The translations under genes and the position numbers were made by a program. Shown here in pieces: positions 44,431 to 56,775 of a stretch of 64,000 nt of DNA; positions within the stretch are counted from its first letter, which is position 1, and every line of letters starts with the position of its first letter. The notes below the pieces were generated by a model. That model worked only from the letters and a program-made list of their open reading frames with translations, ran no database searches and was not told the DNA's origin. This DNA comes from Camellia lanceoleosa. Its lineage: Eukaryota; Streptophyta; Magnoliopsida; Ericales; Theaceae. The stretch is from positions 44,907,932 to 44,971,931 of the forward strand of contig CM045760.1 in the NCBI GenBank assembly GCA_025200525.1, given 5' to 3'.

Positions 44431-44646
44431 GGAAAATTCTCTAGTGTGCAATGCACACCGTATGCAATCTTACTTCAAAATTATGTAAACTGAATACAAA
44501 TTCGTATAAATCTTAAGTTTTCATGAATTTACGCAAATTTATATTTAACTTACGCATTTTCGTGAAACCATTTATATAATTTATGAAAACTCATAATTTT
44601 ATGATAAGATTGTATACGGTGTGCATTGCATACAAGAGCATTTCCC
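44431..44646. mobile_element. MITE with about 42-bp terminal inverted repeats
   Basis: Both ends, read inward, carry TGCAATGCACACCGTAT and then (A or G)CAATCTTA. They begin GGAAAATTCTCTAGTG and GGGAAATGCTCTTGTA. The flanks CTTTCCCAT (44,422-44,430) and ATTTCTCAT (44,647-44,655) agree at 7 of 9 bases and could be a decayed 9-bp duplication. No coding capacity. Confidence 0.68.
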
Positions 44647-44655
44647 ATTTCTCAT

Positions 44656-45519
44656 ATGAAGTGTTAGGGTGATTCCCTTTCTCATTCTATTTAAACTAGT
44701 GGTAACCTGTGCGATGTACGAGTATTATGATTTAAAATGAATAAGTTCAAAATAGGATTGCAAAACACATGATGCGTTACAGTTATAGGTTTAATATCAT
44801 CCACACAGATTGTCTTCTATTATTTAAAAGTAATAACTAAAAATATAAAAAATAATTCAATTAAACAAACAAATAAATAAAAAACAACTGCAATGCAACA
44901 TCAATAAGTATCATATAACTATGAACTATATCTTGCTATGATAAAAATCAGTGTGTTTGGTTTGAGTTTTTTGGATTAAGTTTTTTGAAAATTGAATTTT
45001 TTGGTTTTCGTGTTTTTAGTAAATATTTTTAAAATTTTAAACATTTTTTTACTTTTTTCGATGCACCTTACTTAGATGTATCTAAAAAGTAAAAAATTTG
45101 TGAAAAAATATTTTAAAAAATAAATAAATACATAAAAATACAAAAAAAAAAAATGTACTGAATTCTCTTCTCTTTTTTTTGTATTTTTGGTATTCAGTGA
45201 ATTTTTAAAAGGTTTTTTTCACAATTTTTTTTACCTTTTAGGTATATTTATGTTAGGTATGTCTATAAAGTAAAAAAAATTGCTTAACATATTAAAAAAA
45301 ATCAATAAAAACAAAAAAAAAAACACAGAAAACAAGAAAGTATAATTTTTTGAAAAGTGTTTTTGAAAAAATAGAACCACGTAAGGTGAATAATATTCTA
45401 CTGCCAACCCACAATCAAAACAAAATAAAAGACTCAATTATTCAAGTTTCTTATTAAAAAAAATAAATTTGATATCAAATGTAAAGGAGCAAAATTAAAT
45501 ATTACATAAAAACAGCAAA
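44656..45519. other. AT-rich sequence before Tat-2, nothing firmly recognised
   Basis: It is dominated by A and T runs. The part 44,945-45,380 looks loosely palindromic (GTGTTTGG...TTTTTGAAAA against TTTTGAAAAGTG), but I cannot set ends or a target duplication. No gene. Confidence 0.45.
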
Positions 45520-48500
45520 AAGCTCTCCCCCCTTTTCCCTTCATTTTCACTATTCCAACCCTTCAAACCCTAAGGTTCTTGCACCCTTTACACTACAACT
45601 CATAGCACCACACCTCCAACATCCATTCTAGCCCTTTGAAGCTAATTTCCACAGGTTGAGAGCTCCCAAACCTGGTCCAAAAGCTGTTGAAGTTTGATTC
45701 TACAAGGGTGAGTCCTTTTTTGTTCTTTTTTAGTTTTTTCTTGCTTCATCTATAACCCATATTTTCTTAAGTTTTTGGGCTCCGACCTGAACTAGAAATA
45801 GTCATATTTTGAGCTCCTATCCATGTTTGATCAAGGACCTCTTGTTTTTTGAGTTCTCCCACTACCTCTTGTCTCTCTATCCCTCTTTTAGGCCTATTTT
45901 TGCATGATATATTAGCCTTGTTTTTGAGCATTTTTGGGCTCTGAGCTAAACTGTAAAATGTCTTGTTTTGAGCCCCTATTCAACTTTGTTGAAGTGTTCT
46001 CCTCTGTTTGAGGCCATCTACTACCACTTGTCTCCTATCTCTCTTTGTAGGCCCATTTTTGCATGATAGTTTAGCCCTACTTGTGCTTATTTTTGAGACT
46101 TGGTATAAACTGTAAAGTGCCTTGTTTTTATCCCCTCTTCAACTTTGTTGAAGGGATCTTTTCTATTTGGGGCCAGCTACTGTCCCTTGTCTCTAATCTC
46201 TCTTTTAGGGCCATTTTTGCATGATAGATTAGCCCTACTTGTGTTCATTTTTGAGAGTTGTCATAAACTGAAAAATATATTTTTTTAATCTCATCTTCAA
46301 GTTTGTTTAAGGTCCCATTTTTTTTTTTTTTTTTTTTTTTGAGGTCATATGCCTCCTTGTATGCTTGATTGTCTCTTATTTTGAGCCTTACACCTAAGCT
46401 CTTGTTACATACTTTGTTTGGCCATCTAGCCACTGAAATCCAATGGATTTTCAGTGGCTAACACACTATTTTGAGCCTCCAAATCAGAGGGGGATGAACC
46501 CCTCTCACCTTGACTTGTTTGATGGTCATTTTGGCCTTCCAAAGGGACCCCTCTTTGCATGCTTCTTAGCCACTTTTCAGGCCCAATTTGGTGAGTTTTA
46601 GGACTACCATATTTTATTTTCAGAGTTATTTGTGCCATGATAAGTGTCCATCTTGTATGTGCTCAATAATCCCTTGCATAGCCCTCTATAGGAGCTCATC
46701 ATTTTTGCATGTGTTGGCTTCATTTCAATGGTTATTTGGGCATATTTTCATATGTTTTGCTCACTGATTTTTGCTGGTTTGGTGAGATTCCATATGCTTC
46801 ATATACTTGCCATGTAAACCATGTTTGCTAGTCAAAGTTGCATGCTATTTTAGTCTATCTTGCTAGCACTTTTTGACCATGCTTTAAACTGGAAATGTGC
46901 ATATTTTGGGATTGCCTTAGTTCTGTCTTTAGACTTTATGATCAAATAATACATGCTTTGTATAGCTATAAGTCATTGCATATGCCTAGTTTTGAGTTTC
47001 GAGGCTCATCTCATGCATCGGGTGCCACATTTCTATGTTTCGGGACCATTTAGCATCATGCATCAGTGCTAGAACTTGCATGTTTTGTATGCCATATTTC
47101 GTGCCTTGCCATGCCTTGTTAGAGTGGCATTTTGTGCCTTAGGATCGGTCATCGGTTTGCGTGCATGTGTGCACGCATCTCGAGTGTCTCATTTTCATCT
47201 GATGGCCACTAATGTGAGTGTGGCTGAGGTCCACTCATGTTGGTGTAAGTCCATTATGCATTGTGTATGCCATTTAGATTCATAGCATTGCGTATGCTAG
47301 GTTGTATGTTAAAGTATCGTGTATGCCGTGTTACATCGTGCATTGTGTATGCCATTTCATAGCATTGTGTATGCTAGGTTGTATATTAGTTGCATTCATG
47401 CATGTCATGCATATTGCATTGTGTTTGGGATAGGAGTTAGCCCGAGCACGGGAAACGAGGGACGTTTCGTACTTCGAGTGACGAAACGTGTCTCAATTCC
47501 CGGTCGCCGACACTCCGGATTAACCATGATGGAGTTTAGGTCTTGTTGTGTTTTCATGTGCATTCATTTCATATTGAGTCGTGCAGTTCTACTCCTCGGC
47601 CATCATGCATCGAGATGCGTGATTGGTGGCACGAGGATCGAAGACTACACTCCCTGAAGAGTAGTCAAGCATACATATGTGAAAATACATTGCCATGCCC
47701 CTTTCCTGCTTTCTGTTGCAGCAAATCAAAAACCGACAATCTTTTGGGGCTTCGCGCTACATTCCGGGCTTAATTGTAAACAGAGGCTAATTGGGGTGTC
47801 GCAATGGATTTCTATGCCAAGCAACCTGAGCATGCATCATTCATCATTTGGAACAGAGCCGAGGCGGTCCATGGATTTGCATGTCATTTATTGCTTTGCT
47901 AGATTAATTTGTTAATTAATTAGGATTTTGTATTTATTCGGACTGTAATTATTCATTTGGGATTGTATATTATTTATTCGGACTCTCCAAGTGAGGGCAA
48001 AATTTGTAATAAGTGTGTGTGCGTGTGATGTATGTCTTCCAACCCCACATCTTTCTCCCTTTTATTTACCCGCTTATGATGGTTAGATTAGGGCATGTTT
48101 CAATTAGCATACAGTATGATAGCATGTTTGCATTCATTCATCTGTTTTGCATGCATCGAGCTTGGCGCATCATACCTCACTGCATCGTATTTCAATTCCA
48201 ACTTGAATACTTGTTAGCTGTAGCATTCCATATGCCATATTTAGAATAGCCGAGCCTATTATAGATGCATTTTTGCATGTGTTGCATTAGGCATTTCTGT
48301 ATAGTTAGGATCATGCATGATTTCTAATTAGCTTCTGTTTTGGCTTAGAGTACTCGGTAAGTTTTTATGCTTTAGCATCTTTGCATGTGTGTGAGTGACT
48401 GCCATGATAGCATGCTTACCATGAGGCTATTTGCTTATGTGATATAACTGCCTGAATGCCTGTGGGTGAAGGTTGAGTTATTTGGATTGGAACAAATCAT

Positions 48501-49103
48501 CAACTGTGAGTCTTAAGCCCACTAGATAGTGGCAAAACCATCTTTTCTAAGCCCACCCGAGGGTGGCAAAATCTGTATTTTAAGCATACTTGTGAGTAGC
48601 AAACCATCTTTCAAAAATAAACATGAAATGTTTTGTTCCAATTCAGGCGACCCGGTCTATACTTGTATGCTGTGCGCATCACATAGTAAATCTAGGCTAA
48701 TAACCGGAATAAGAACACATAATGTTTTCAAAACTAGATATCATAGTTAGTAGAGGCCGATCTTTGATTGGGGGAGCGGGGGTGCTCACGAAGTGACCTT
48801 CCCCAATCGTACCCAAGTTCCCGAGCCGAGGCAACTTTGGTGATGACGGACACGTGGCCTTAGGCAACAAGTCAGGGTTTCCTAAATTTCCCAAAATAAA
48901 ATATTTAGGTGGCGACTCTGTATCTAGCAAAGCAGTCCATGTTTGGCACTTCTTTCAAAAATCTGTTTTCTCAAAACGATTTGCCGGATTTGGACTGTTT
49001 GGTTCAGATTAAGAACTGTGACAATTTGAATCCTGAACTGTAGTGAGCCCAAAACGAACGGAATGGGGACTCATCCCTCCCGGGGCGTTCGGGGTCGTCA
49101 ACA
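45520..49103 (+). repeat. Tat-2 5' LTR, apparently lacking most of U3
   Basis: The 3' end CGTCAACA (49,103) precedes GTTTC and the primer site, as in Tat-1. Matching runs backwards through the single hairpin unit at about 47,152-47,190, 158-160-bp units at 45,890-46,320, and a donor CTACAAGG/GTGAGT at 45,708. The Tat-1 U3 (27,296 to about 25,960, with TGTAGACATCCC) has no counterpart I can see here. The left end is probably truncated or replaced by AT-rich sequence. Confidence 0.7.
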
Positions 49104-49108
49104 GTTTC

Positions 49109-49126
49109 TGGCGACTCCGCTGGGGA
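49109..49126 (+). other. Tat-2 primer binding site
   Basis: TGGCGACTCCGCTGGGGA is followed by TTTAGAGAACTTGACTCG, the same context as the Tat-1 site. This is the tRNA-Arg-type primer site known from Ogre/Tat elements. Confidence 0.87.
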
Positions 49127-49808
49127 TTTAGAGAACTTGACTCGAACTCATGATATCTGGTTTTGACTACACTTGTGTGTTTCTTTGCATTGCATTTGCA
49201 TTGGTGCGCCTAGGACACCGTGTTTGCCATCATGCTATTCTGGCGATTTGCGGAAGGTCACGTGCCATAAGGCTTACGATTCTGAGCTCTGCCAATATGG
49301 GAACACAAACCCCAGTTTTTACCAGGGCACCCTTTTAATCATTCGACCTAGTGCATATTTGGAATCTATAGTGACCATTCCAAACTAGGACAGGTTGCTT
49401 ACCCGATATAGGTTGTTTGAAACCGCTGCGTGCGTAGTGAAACCCTAGCTCCTGACAGAATAGGACAGGGAAACCCTACCCTAACATAGGGGTGTTTTGG
49501 CTCTTACTTATTTGTTATGTGCTTTTAGAGTGCGTCTCTACAGGAATGCATGTATCAGTTTATGAGTTTGGGCATTAGGCTTGCGGGCATCAGTCAGTGT
49601 TTGAGAATCAGTTATCTGCGGGCATCAGGATTCAGTTTTCGGGGACAGTGATTCAAGGATAATGATCAGTATTTGAGGACAATGTGTATTCAGCTTATCG
49701 ACCGTGTGTTGTTATGCCCAGTTGTGTGTTATGTATTTATTTTAAACTGTTATGCTGTTCGTTTATCTGGTTATTTATTTCCTTATTGCTTTATTTATCT
49801 TTTGCTAG
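49127..49808 (+). other. Tat-2 leader ending in a 3' splice acceptor
   Basis: No gene. The leader ends in a T-rich tract and TTTTGCTAG (AG at 49,807-49,808) directly before the gag reading region. Tat-1 keeps the same tract and AG at 12,124-12,123. It is a likely acceptor for an intron that starts in the LTR at 45,708. Confidence 0.55.
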
Positions 49809-52622
49809 GACAGTTTTAGCACAATTGCTTCCGACCCAATAGATATTCCCCAAGCACTTTGGACGAGAGGTCGTCGGCTCAATCGATCTGAGGATCTGGT
49901 TGACGGACAGCCAGTGTTCCATTCTCTACCCCCGGTTGTCAGAAGAAGGCCGAGAAAGCGCAGTGTCTGGCGAGAGGTTACCGAGCGATGGTCTACCCTA
50001 GCAAAGGAATGAGCCGAGGTCTCGCCGCCGCCATAGAGATACACATACCAGTCAGTCAGCAGGATCAACAGAATATGGCCGGAATGGAAGAAATGATGCG
50101 CCAACTCCAAGAGAGTATGAAACAAATGCAGGAGGATGCTATCCGCCAAGTGGAGTTCTCTAAACAGCGGGCCGCAATCATGGCCCAACAGGCGGAACTA
50201 ATTACCCGGCTACAGTAGCAAGTCGAAGCATCTGCCTCACATCCAATTCCTCCCCCACCAGGAGTCCCAATACCCGAGTAGACACCAACTACCCAGAATG
50301 TCCTGCCAAACATCCAAAACACCTTGCCAAATGTCCAAAACATCCAGGAGGACACAGACCTTCCAATAAGGCCAACTCTGCCCCCACTCCCTCCTCAACT
50401 GTCCAAGGTACATACACCCGTCAACCATCCGGACTCTCCTTTCGAGTTCGAAGTAGACCCTACAGCACTGAAATTGAGCAAGCTCAAGAAGCTATTCAAA
50501 AAATCCCAGGGGGTAAAAGCTATCCCGGATATCGAGGACGGGTATACCGATGTGGCTGTGACACTGCCGGATAGATTCAAAATGCCGCAGATTGATCGCT
50601 TCGACGGATCTGGGGATCCCATGGTCCACCTCCGACTATTCTCAGATATACTACGGCCAATGGGCCTCACCAGACCCCAGAAGCTTTCGCTATTCCGCCG
50701 AACCCTGTCGGGTGTGGCCGCTATCTGGTATGCGAAGTTGGAGGATGATGTCAAGCGGAGTTGGGATGAAATGGCCGAGGCCTTTGTTGCGCAATACTCT
50801 TACAACACCCAAATCGAGATCACGACTCGAGATCTCGAAACAACAAGGCAGGAACCCAAAGAGAGTTTCTCGGATTTTGTGACCCGATGGAGGGCGAAGG
50901 CCTCGATGATGACTTTAAGGCCCACTGATAAGGACCAGATCAGGATGATTGTGCATAATCTCCAACCAAAACTGATGCAAAAAATGATTGTGCTCCACTT
51001 CCCCACCTTTTTGGATCTGCACGAGATGGGGGTACAAATCGAAGATGCGATGAAACAGGGTCTGATTGACCAAGACAGGGAGCAACCCCGGAAAACCTTT
51101 AACCGCAACAACAATGCAGGCCCGAGTGGCGCTGCAATTGCAAGGACTTCAGAAGTGAACATGGTCGCCACCATTCCCCCTCCCCCTCCAAGGCCCATGG
51201 CAGCCACACCCTTCTCCGGTGCATCCGGAAGCAATACACAGACCACTAAATACCAACCCAGAGGCCAAAGAACCTTCACCCCATTGTACATGCCCTTGTC
51301 CAAGGCTCTAGGGGTCTTAATCAGAAAAGGGCATCTAAAACCCTAGAGCCGAGGCCGTTACCAAATCCACTACCCCCCACTCACAACCCAGCCAAATATT
51401 GTGCGTATCACCAGTAACACGGTCATGACACCGACCAATGCTTCAGGTTGCGTCACGAGATTCAAGATCTCGTTGACAAACAGGTGATTTTGCCACCAGA
51501 AAGATCCAATGTCACAACCAACCCACTCCCTACGCACAACCAAGCTCCACCTCCCAAAAGAATTAACTTTATCTAGACTGGGGTCGTGTCCTATGATCCT
51601 AGCATCTATATCACTCCTTCCCATCTACCTAAGCCGAAGGTGCTCCTTCCGGATTGCACTGACCTTTTGTGCATGATGGACATCTTCATAACCCAACCTG
51701 AGCCAATGGTGGTGGCTGTTGAAGAAAGTACAAAGGAGGTCGCAGAGAAGGATGGAACTGTTAAGTCAGGGTTTGAGCAGTCTGGAAATTTTGCTGGGGA
51801 AGCCTACGATTCGAGTGAGTACATTCTGTCAGCAGGCCAGTCCGAACCAAGTGTAGAATTGCCAGAGAAAGCAGAACTGTGTGTGATCCAGGGGGATGGA
51901 TTTGAGCAGGGGACAGAGGATTTAACGGCCGTAGATAAGGACTTTGCCAAACTCCAGTTCTTCAATGACCAAGAATCAGGGGATGTGGCAGTCAACTGGT
52001 TTGAGTATGAGGAATCGGCAGAGGCTACCAGATGGCTGGATGATCAACCGTATATTGTAGAATTCCGGCGAGGGCAGCAAGGGTATCGCCAGGCCGGCGG
52101 GCCTAAGTCAGAGTACATTGCCGGAGAGCGCCGGTACGAAGAATTTCACTCAGGACAGGAACAGTGTGAATACAGAGAAAGCTGAATAACAAACTGCGCC
52201 GATGCAGGTGGAACAACGGGATTCTGAGAGAATCAGAGAAGCCAAATCCCATAGGGGAAGTGAAAATGCTGTGGGCATAAGGACAGAAGATGCTGAGAGC
52301 ATGTGGGCTGAAAGTGCTGCGAGTACAATCATGCCGGAGCCAGACAGATGCCTTTTGAATGCCAACGGAATGTGGTGGGAAGATGACGATTTATGTCTTG
52401 CCCATACAGATGAAGATTGGGGGAGCAATCAACCAGACGACACCTGGTATCTCGATGAAGTTGATCACATGACAAGAAGTGGGCGGTATTTTAAGCCCCC
52501 GCACCTGGACCAACCAGAGGCATCTGGGAATGATAAAGAAGCTGAAAAGCAGAAAGAGAAGCAGATCGAAGAAGAAGCTGTATTGAAGCAACTGAAGAAG
52601 ATACAAGCAGACATCTCCATCT
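49809..52622 (+). pseudogene. Tat-2 gag (broken)
   Basis: The N-terminal part matches Tat-1 (IASDPIDIPQALWTRGRRLN) but soon shifts frame. The longest open piece, 50,324-51,346, holds MPQIDRFDGSGDPMVHLRLF, RRTLSGVAAIWYAKLEDDVK, FVAQYSYNTQIEITTRDLET and LRPTDKDQIRMIVHNL, the Ty3/gypsy capsid. The CxYHxxxGHxTxxC finger follows at about 51,395 and contains a stop. The acidic spacer is at 51,586-52,185 and 52,202-52,624, ending LKKIQADISI before a TAG where Tat-1 has TGG. Confidence 0.85.
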
Positions 52623-52633
52623 AGGGACTACTT

Positions 52634-53105
52634 ATGGCATCACGAGTGCACAGGCAGGCTGTCCTATCTGCTATGGACAAGGCTAAACTCTTTATAGATA
52701 GCACACCAGAGCAGTTAGTTGGACTAGTCTTTCTGGGAGGAGGTTCCCTGACGATAACCTTTTCGGACAAAGAACTGCCGCCTGAGGGCGCAAATCATAA
52801 CAAACCCCTCTACATCTCTGTGGAATGTAGAGACAAGTGGGTGCCAGTGGTTCTTGTCGACACGGGATTTGCCATTAATGTGTGCCCGTTAAGGACGGCA
52901 TATGCAATCGGGTTAAAGCTCGCGGACTTCGTGCCGACTACTCAAGTGATCAGAGCCTATGATAACACCAGCAAGGAGGTGATGGGGACTGTCAAAATTC
53001 AGACCCAGGTTGGTCCAGGACAACACAACATTGAATTCCATGTCTTGGACGTTCCTGCAACCTTGAATCTACTCTTGGGGCGACCGTGGTTGCACCAAGT
53101 GAAGG
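52634..53105 (+). pseudogene. Tat-2 aspartic protease (3' end deleted)
   Basis: The active site reads WVPVVLVDTGFAINVCP, with the usual Ser after DTG replaced by Phe. The domain continues to NLLLGRPWLHQVK and is cut there. The next bases belong to reverse transcriptase (FLLVSEYP) in another frame. The join at about 53,098-53,105 is a deletion relative to Tat-1 (see findings). Confidence 0.83.
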
Positions 53106-54530
53106 CTTCCTGCTGGTATCCGAATACCCGATTTGGTTGGCCAACATTGTTCCGATACCGAAGAAGGATGGCAAGATCCGGGTATGCGTGGATTTCAGGG
53201 ATTTGAACAGAGCCAGTCCGAAGAACGACTTTCCCTTGCCGCATATTGATGAGTTAGTGGACTTCACAGCGGGGCATGCTTTGCTTTCGTTCATGGATGG
53301 CTTCTCAGGGTACAATCAGATAGTGATGGCACAAGAAGACCGGGAAAAGACTGCATTCACCACTCCGTGGGGGACATACTGCTACAGAGTAATGCCGTTT
53401 GGGTTGAAGAATGCTGGAGCTACTTATCAACGGGCCACGACCACAATATTGCATGACATGATCCACAAAGAGGTTAAGGTGTATGTGGACGACATGATTG
53501 TCAAGTCCAAAGAAAGAGAGGACCACTACACCGCCTTGCAAAAGTACTTTCAAAGGATCAGAGAATTCCGGTTGCAGCTAAATCCTCAGAAATGTACGTT
53601 CGGTGTTACAGCGGGAAAAATGCTGGGGTTTCTGATTATACAGAGAGGTATCGAAGTCGACTCTTCCAAAATCAAGGCCATCTTAGAAATGCCACCACCA
53701 AGGACTAAAAAGGAGGTGCGAGGCTTTCTAGGTAAAGTGCAATTCATAAGATGGTTTATCTCAAAGTTAACCTTGACTTGTGAACCACTTTTTGGTCTCC
53801 TGAAGAAAGGAAAGAAATTCCAATGGGACGGCCGATGCCAAGCTGCTTTTGAACAGATTAAGGAATACTTACAAAACTCGCCCGTGTTGTCGCCACCAGA
53901 GCCGGGGAAACCGTTGATATTGTACCTTTCAGTGACTGAGACTACAATGGGCTATATGCTCGCGCAGGAATCAAAGGACAAAGTAGAGAGAGCCATCTAC
54001 TATCTGAGCAAGAAGATGCTAGAGTATGAGATTCGCTACACGCCATTGGAGAAGGCTTGCATAGCTTTGGTATGGGCTACCAGGAAGCTACGGCACTACC
54101 TGTTAACTCACTCCGTAATGTTGGTTTCACGACTCGATCCCATCAAATATCTTTTTGAGAAACCAGCACTTACGTGTAGGCTAGCTCGTTGGTTGCTGTT
54201 GCTTTCCGAATTTGATCTGAAATACGTAACACGCAAGTCAGTCAAGGGAAGAGCAGTAGCGGAATTCTTAGCCGACCATCCAGTGGAAGGGGGTGAAGCA
54301 GTCGAGTACTTATTCCCAGATGAAGCCATTTTGCACATCGACGATGAAACTTGGACAATGTACTTTAACGGAGCGTCAAATCAATACGGGTATGGGATAG
54401 GGGTGTTGCTGATAGCACCTGACAATTCCCATATCCTTCTAGCCTTCAAACTCCGATTCAAAGTCTCGAACAACGAAGCAGAATATGAGGCATGCATTGC
54501 CAGGCTAGAAGCAGCCCTGGAACTAGGGGC
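53106..54530 (+). pseudogene. Tat-2 reverse transcriptase, first RNase H and start of second RNase H
   Basis: A long open segment shows IPKKDGKIRVCVDFRDLNRA, FMDGFSGYNQIVMAQEDREK and the palm motif YVDDMIVKSK with both aspartates. The Ty3-type RNase H region follows (KPLILYLSVTETTMGYMLAQ, EKACIALVWATRKLRHYL), then FDLKYVTRKSVKGRAVAEFL. The second RNase H starts WTMYFNGASNQYGYGIGVLL, with Asn where the catalytic Asp of DGAS should be. The N-terminus of RT is missing because of the deletion. A frameshift at about 54,530 separates it from the rest. Confidence 0.85.
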
Positions 54531-56081
54531 AAGGGTTGGGCGTCATCGGGGACTCGAACCTTGTTGTGTCTCAAGCAAAAGGAGACTGGAAAGTCAAAGA
54601 AGAAAAGATGATGATGTATCACCAAACCTTGGATTTGTTAATTCCTCGGTTTGAGAAGCTAAACTTTGCTCATCTACTGAGAGAGAACAATAGGTTCGTA
54701 GATTCTTTAGCAACTCTATCTTCCATGATAGACATCCCGTTCGGAGTCCGGATGCGTCCAGTTATCATTGACCAGAAATTTGCACCAGCCTATGAGTCGA
54801 TTGCTGCTATAGATGAGGCTTAGGACGAAAACCCCTGGTATTACGACATTTGAAATTTCTTGGAGAAGGAAGCATACCTGCCAGGGGTAAATGCCAAGGA
54901 TAAAAGGGCAATCAGAAGGATGGCCGTTCAGTTCATCATCTGTGGGGGTAAGCTGTATAAGAGAAGTCATTTGGGAATGCATAAGCTGTGTGTCGATGCC
55001 GAAGAATAAAAGCATCTAATGGAAGCCATCCATGGAGGGGAATGTGGTGCGCATATGAACGGAGTAATGCTAGCACGAAAGATCCTCAGACAGGGTTACT
55101 ACTGGTCCACCATGGAGGAGGATTGTATCAGTTTTGTTCGGCGATGCCACAAATGTCAAATTCATGCAAATCGCATGAACATTCCGCTGTCGAAGCTGTA
55201 CAACATGACTTCGCCATGGCCATTTTCAGTCTGAGAAATTGATGTGATCGGGGCTGTCACTCCGAAGGGGTCGAATGGGCATGAATTCATCTTGGTCGCG
55301 ATAGATTATTTCACAAAGTGGGTCGAGGCCCAATCTTATGTGGTGTTGAAAGCTTCACATGTTGCGAAGTTCATCAGAAACAAACATGATCTGTCGCTAC
55401 GGAGTCCCAAACGAGATAATCTTAGATAACGGTTCCCACTTCAAGAAGGAAATGATTGACTCTTTGGAAAAATACAACGTGGCTTTTCATAAGTCGTCTA
55501 CCTATCAGCCGCAAACCAATGGAGCGGTTGAGGCCGCCAACAAGAACATCAAACACATACTGTAGAAGATGATGGAGACATACTGGGATTGGCCAGATAA
55601 GCTTCCGTTTGCTCTGTGGGGCTACCGGACTTTAATCAGAACTTCTACTAGGGTGACTCCGTATTCATTAGTTTATGGGATGGAGGCCGTTCTACCTATC
55701 GAGATTGAGGTTCCGTCATTGCGAGTATTGGCTGAGTGTCAAATAGCCGAAGTAGATTGGCAGCAGAGCAGGTTTGACGAACTCATGCACTTTGGTGAGA
55801 GAAGACTGAAGGCACTGTACCATGTTCAAGGTTATCAGCGCTGAATTGCCCGGGCTTTCAATAAGAAAGTTAAGTCTAGGAATCTAAAGGAAGGAGATTT
55901 GGTGCTCAAGGACAACCGAGCTCCCATCCACAACCCAAGGGGCAAGTTCAGACCCAATTGGACTGGTCCCTACATCATTAGGTCTATTTGGTCAGGTGGA
56001 GCTGTGGTTCTGATGGATCTAGATGGCTTACAGTTCTCACAACCGATCAATATGGACAAGTTGAAGAAATATTACCCTTGA
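54531..56081 (+). pseudogene. Tat-2 end of second RNase H and integrase (several stops)
   Basis: The second RNase H ends in GDSNLVVSQAKGDWKVK and HLLRENNRFVDSLATL. Integrase follows in pieces: HGGECGAHMNG and CHKCQIH (zinc finger), the IDVIGAVTPKG region (its Trp codon is TGA), LDNGSHF and STYQPQTNGAVEAANK, then YSLVYGMEAVLPIE. Stops occur at about 54,821, 54,853, 55,006, 55,232, 55,563 and 55,842. The last piece, FRPNWTGPYIIRSIWSGG, ends KLKKYYP-TGA as in Tat-1. Confidence 0.85.
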
Positions 56082-56775
56082 GAGGCTCGCTAGGCCGAAA
56101 ACCCGAAAGGATGACCTAGGCAAAACTCAGAGCACAAAAAATTTGAAATTATGAAAACTGAGCTCGCGAGATTGAAAACCCGCAAAGGGCGGCCTTGGCA
56201 AAAGTTAGAGCGTAAAAGGAGAGTGAAAATACCCGAGTGAACCCGAGCCGGAACAATGTAAGGCTTGATTCCCATCTTTGGGATACGTAGGCAACTTCAT
56301 CCTGAAGTTCAGCCATAAACTTTTCCCCGATCAACTTTGTCCATTTGATCATCTGAGTCATCTTTGTCCATTAGCATTCATCGTGATCTCCGGTGCAGTG
56401 TTTTTTAGACTAGGGGCAACTTTCCGTTGCTGTGCAGTGCTACGGTACTATTCAGACTAGGGGCAACTTTCCAGTTGCTAGGATCTGGGGTTGTGCATCT
56501 CAGTGACAGATCTCAGGCGTGTCCAGTTCTGATCCATATCGAAAATAGTTTTGAAAAGTTTTAATAAAAGTTGACTTTGTTCAAATTAATCTTTTTACAA
56601 CTTAGACCATTTTTGGACCAAAGCGGAAAATTTTCAGTACCCACAACCTTCAATTTAATTGATTTCAATACAGAGTCCTCTTGCTCTTGTATACAAATTG
56701 AAGTTGCTTTTTTATTATATTCATAAAGAAAACTTGAAAGTACTGGTAAAGCAATAAATCCGGGGCATAGATAAG
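56082..56775. repeat. Tail-to-tail gap between Tat-2 pol and antisense gene A
   Basis: It corresponds to 3,703-4,423 of Tat-1. Two units of GACTAGGGGCAACTTTCC followed by (C or A)GTTGC lie at about 56,410-56,480, against three in Tat-1. No gene. Confidence 0.6.

Noticed and set aside
53086..53206. Overlap of protease and RT frames as a programmed frameshift
   Set aside because: Comparison with Tat-1 shows 1.45 kb missing at this point with AGGCT on both sides, so it is a deletion.
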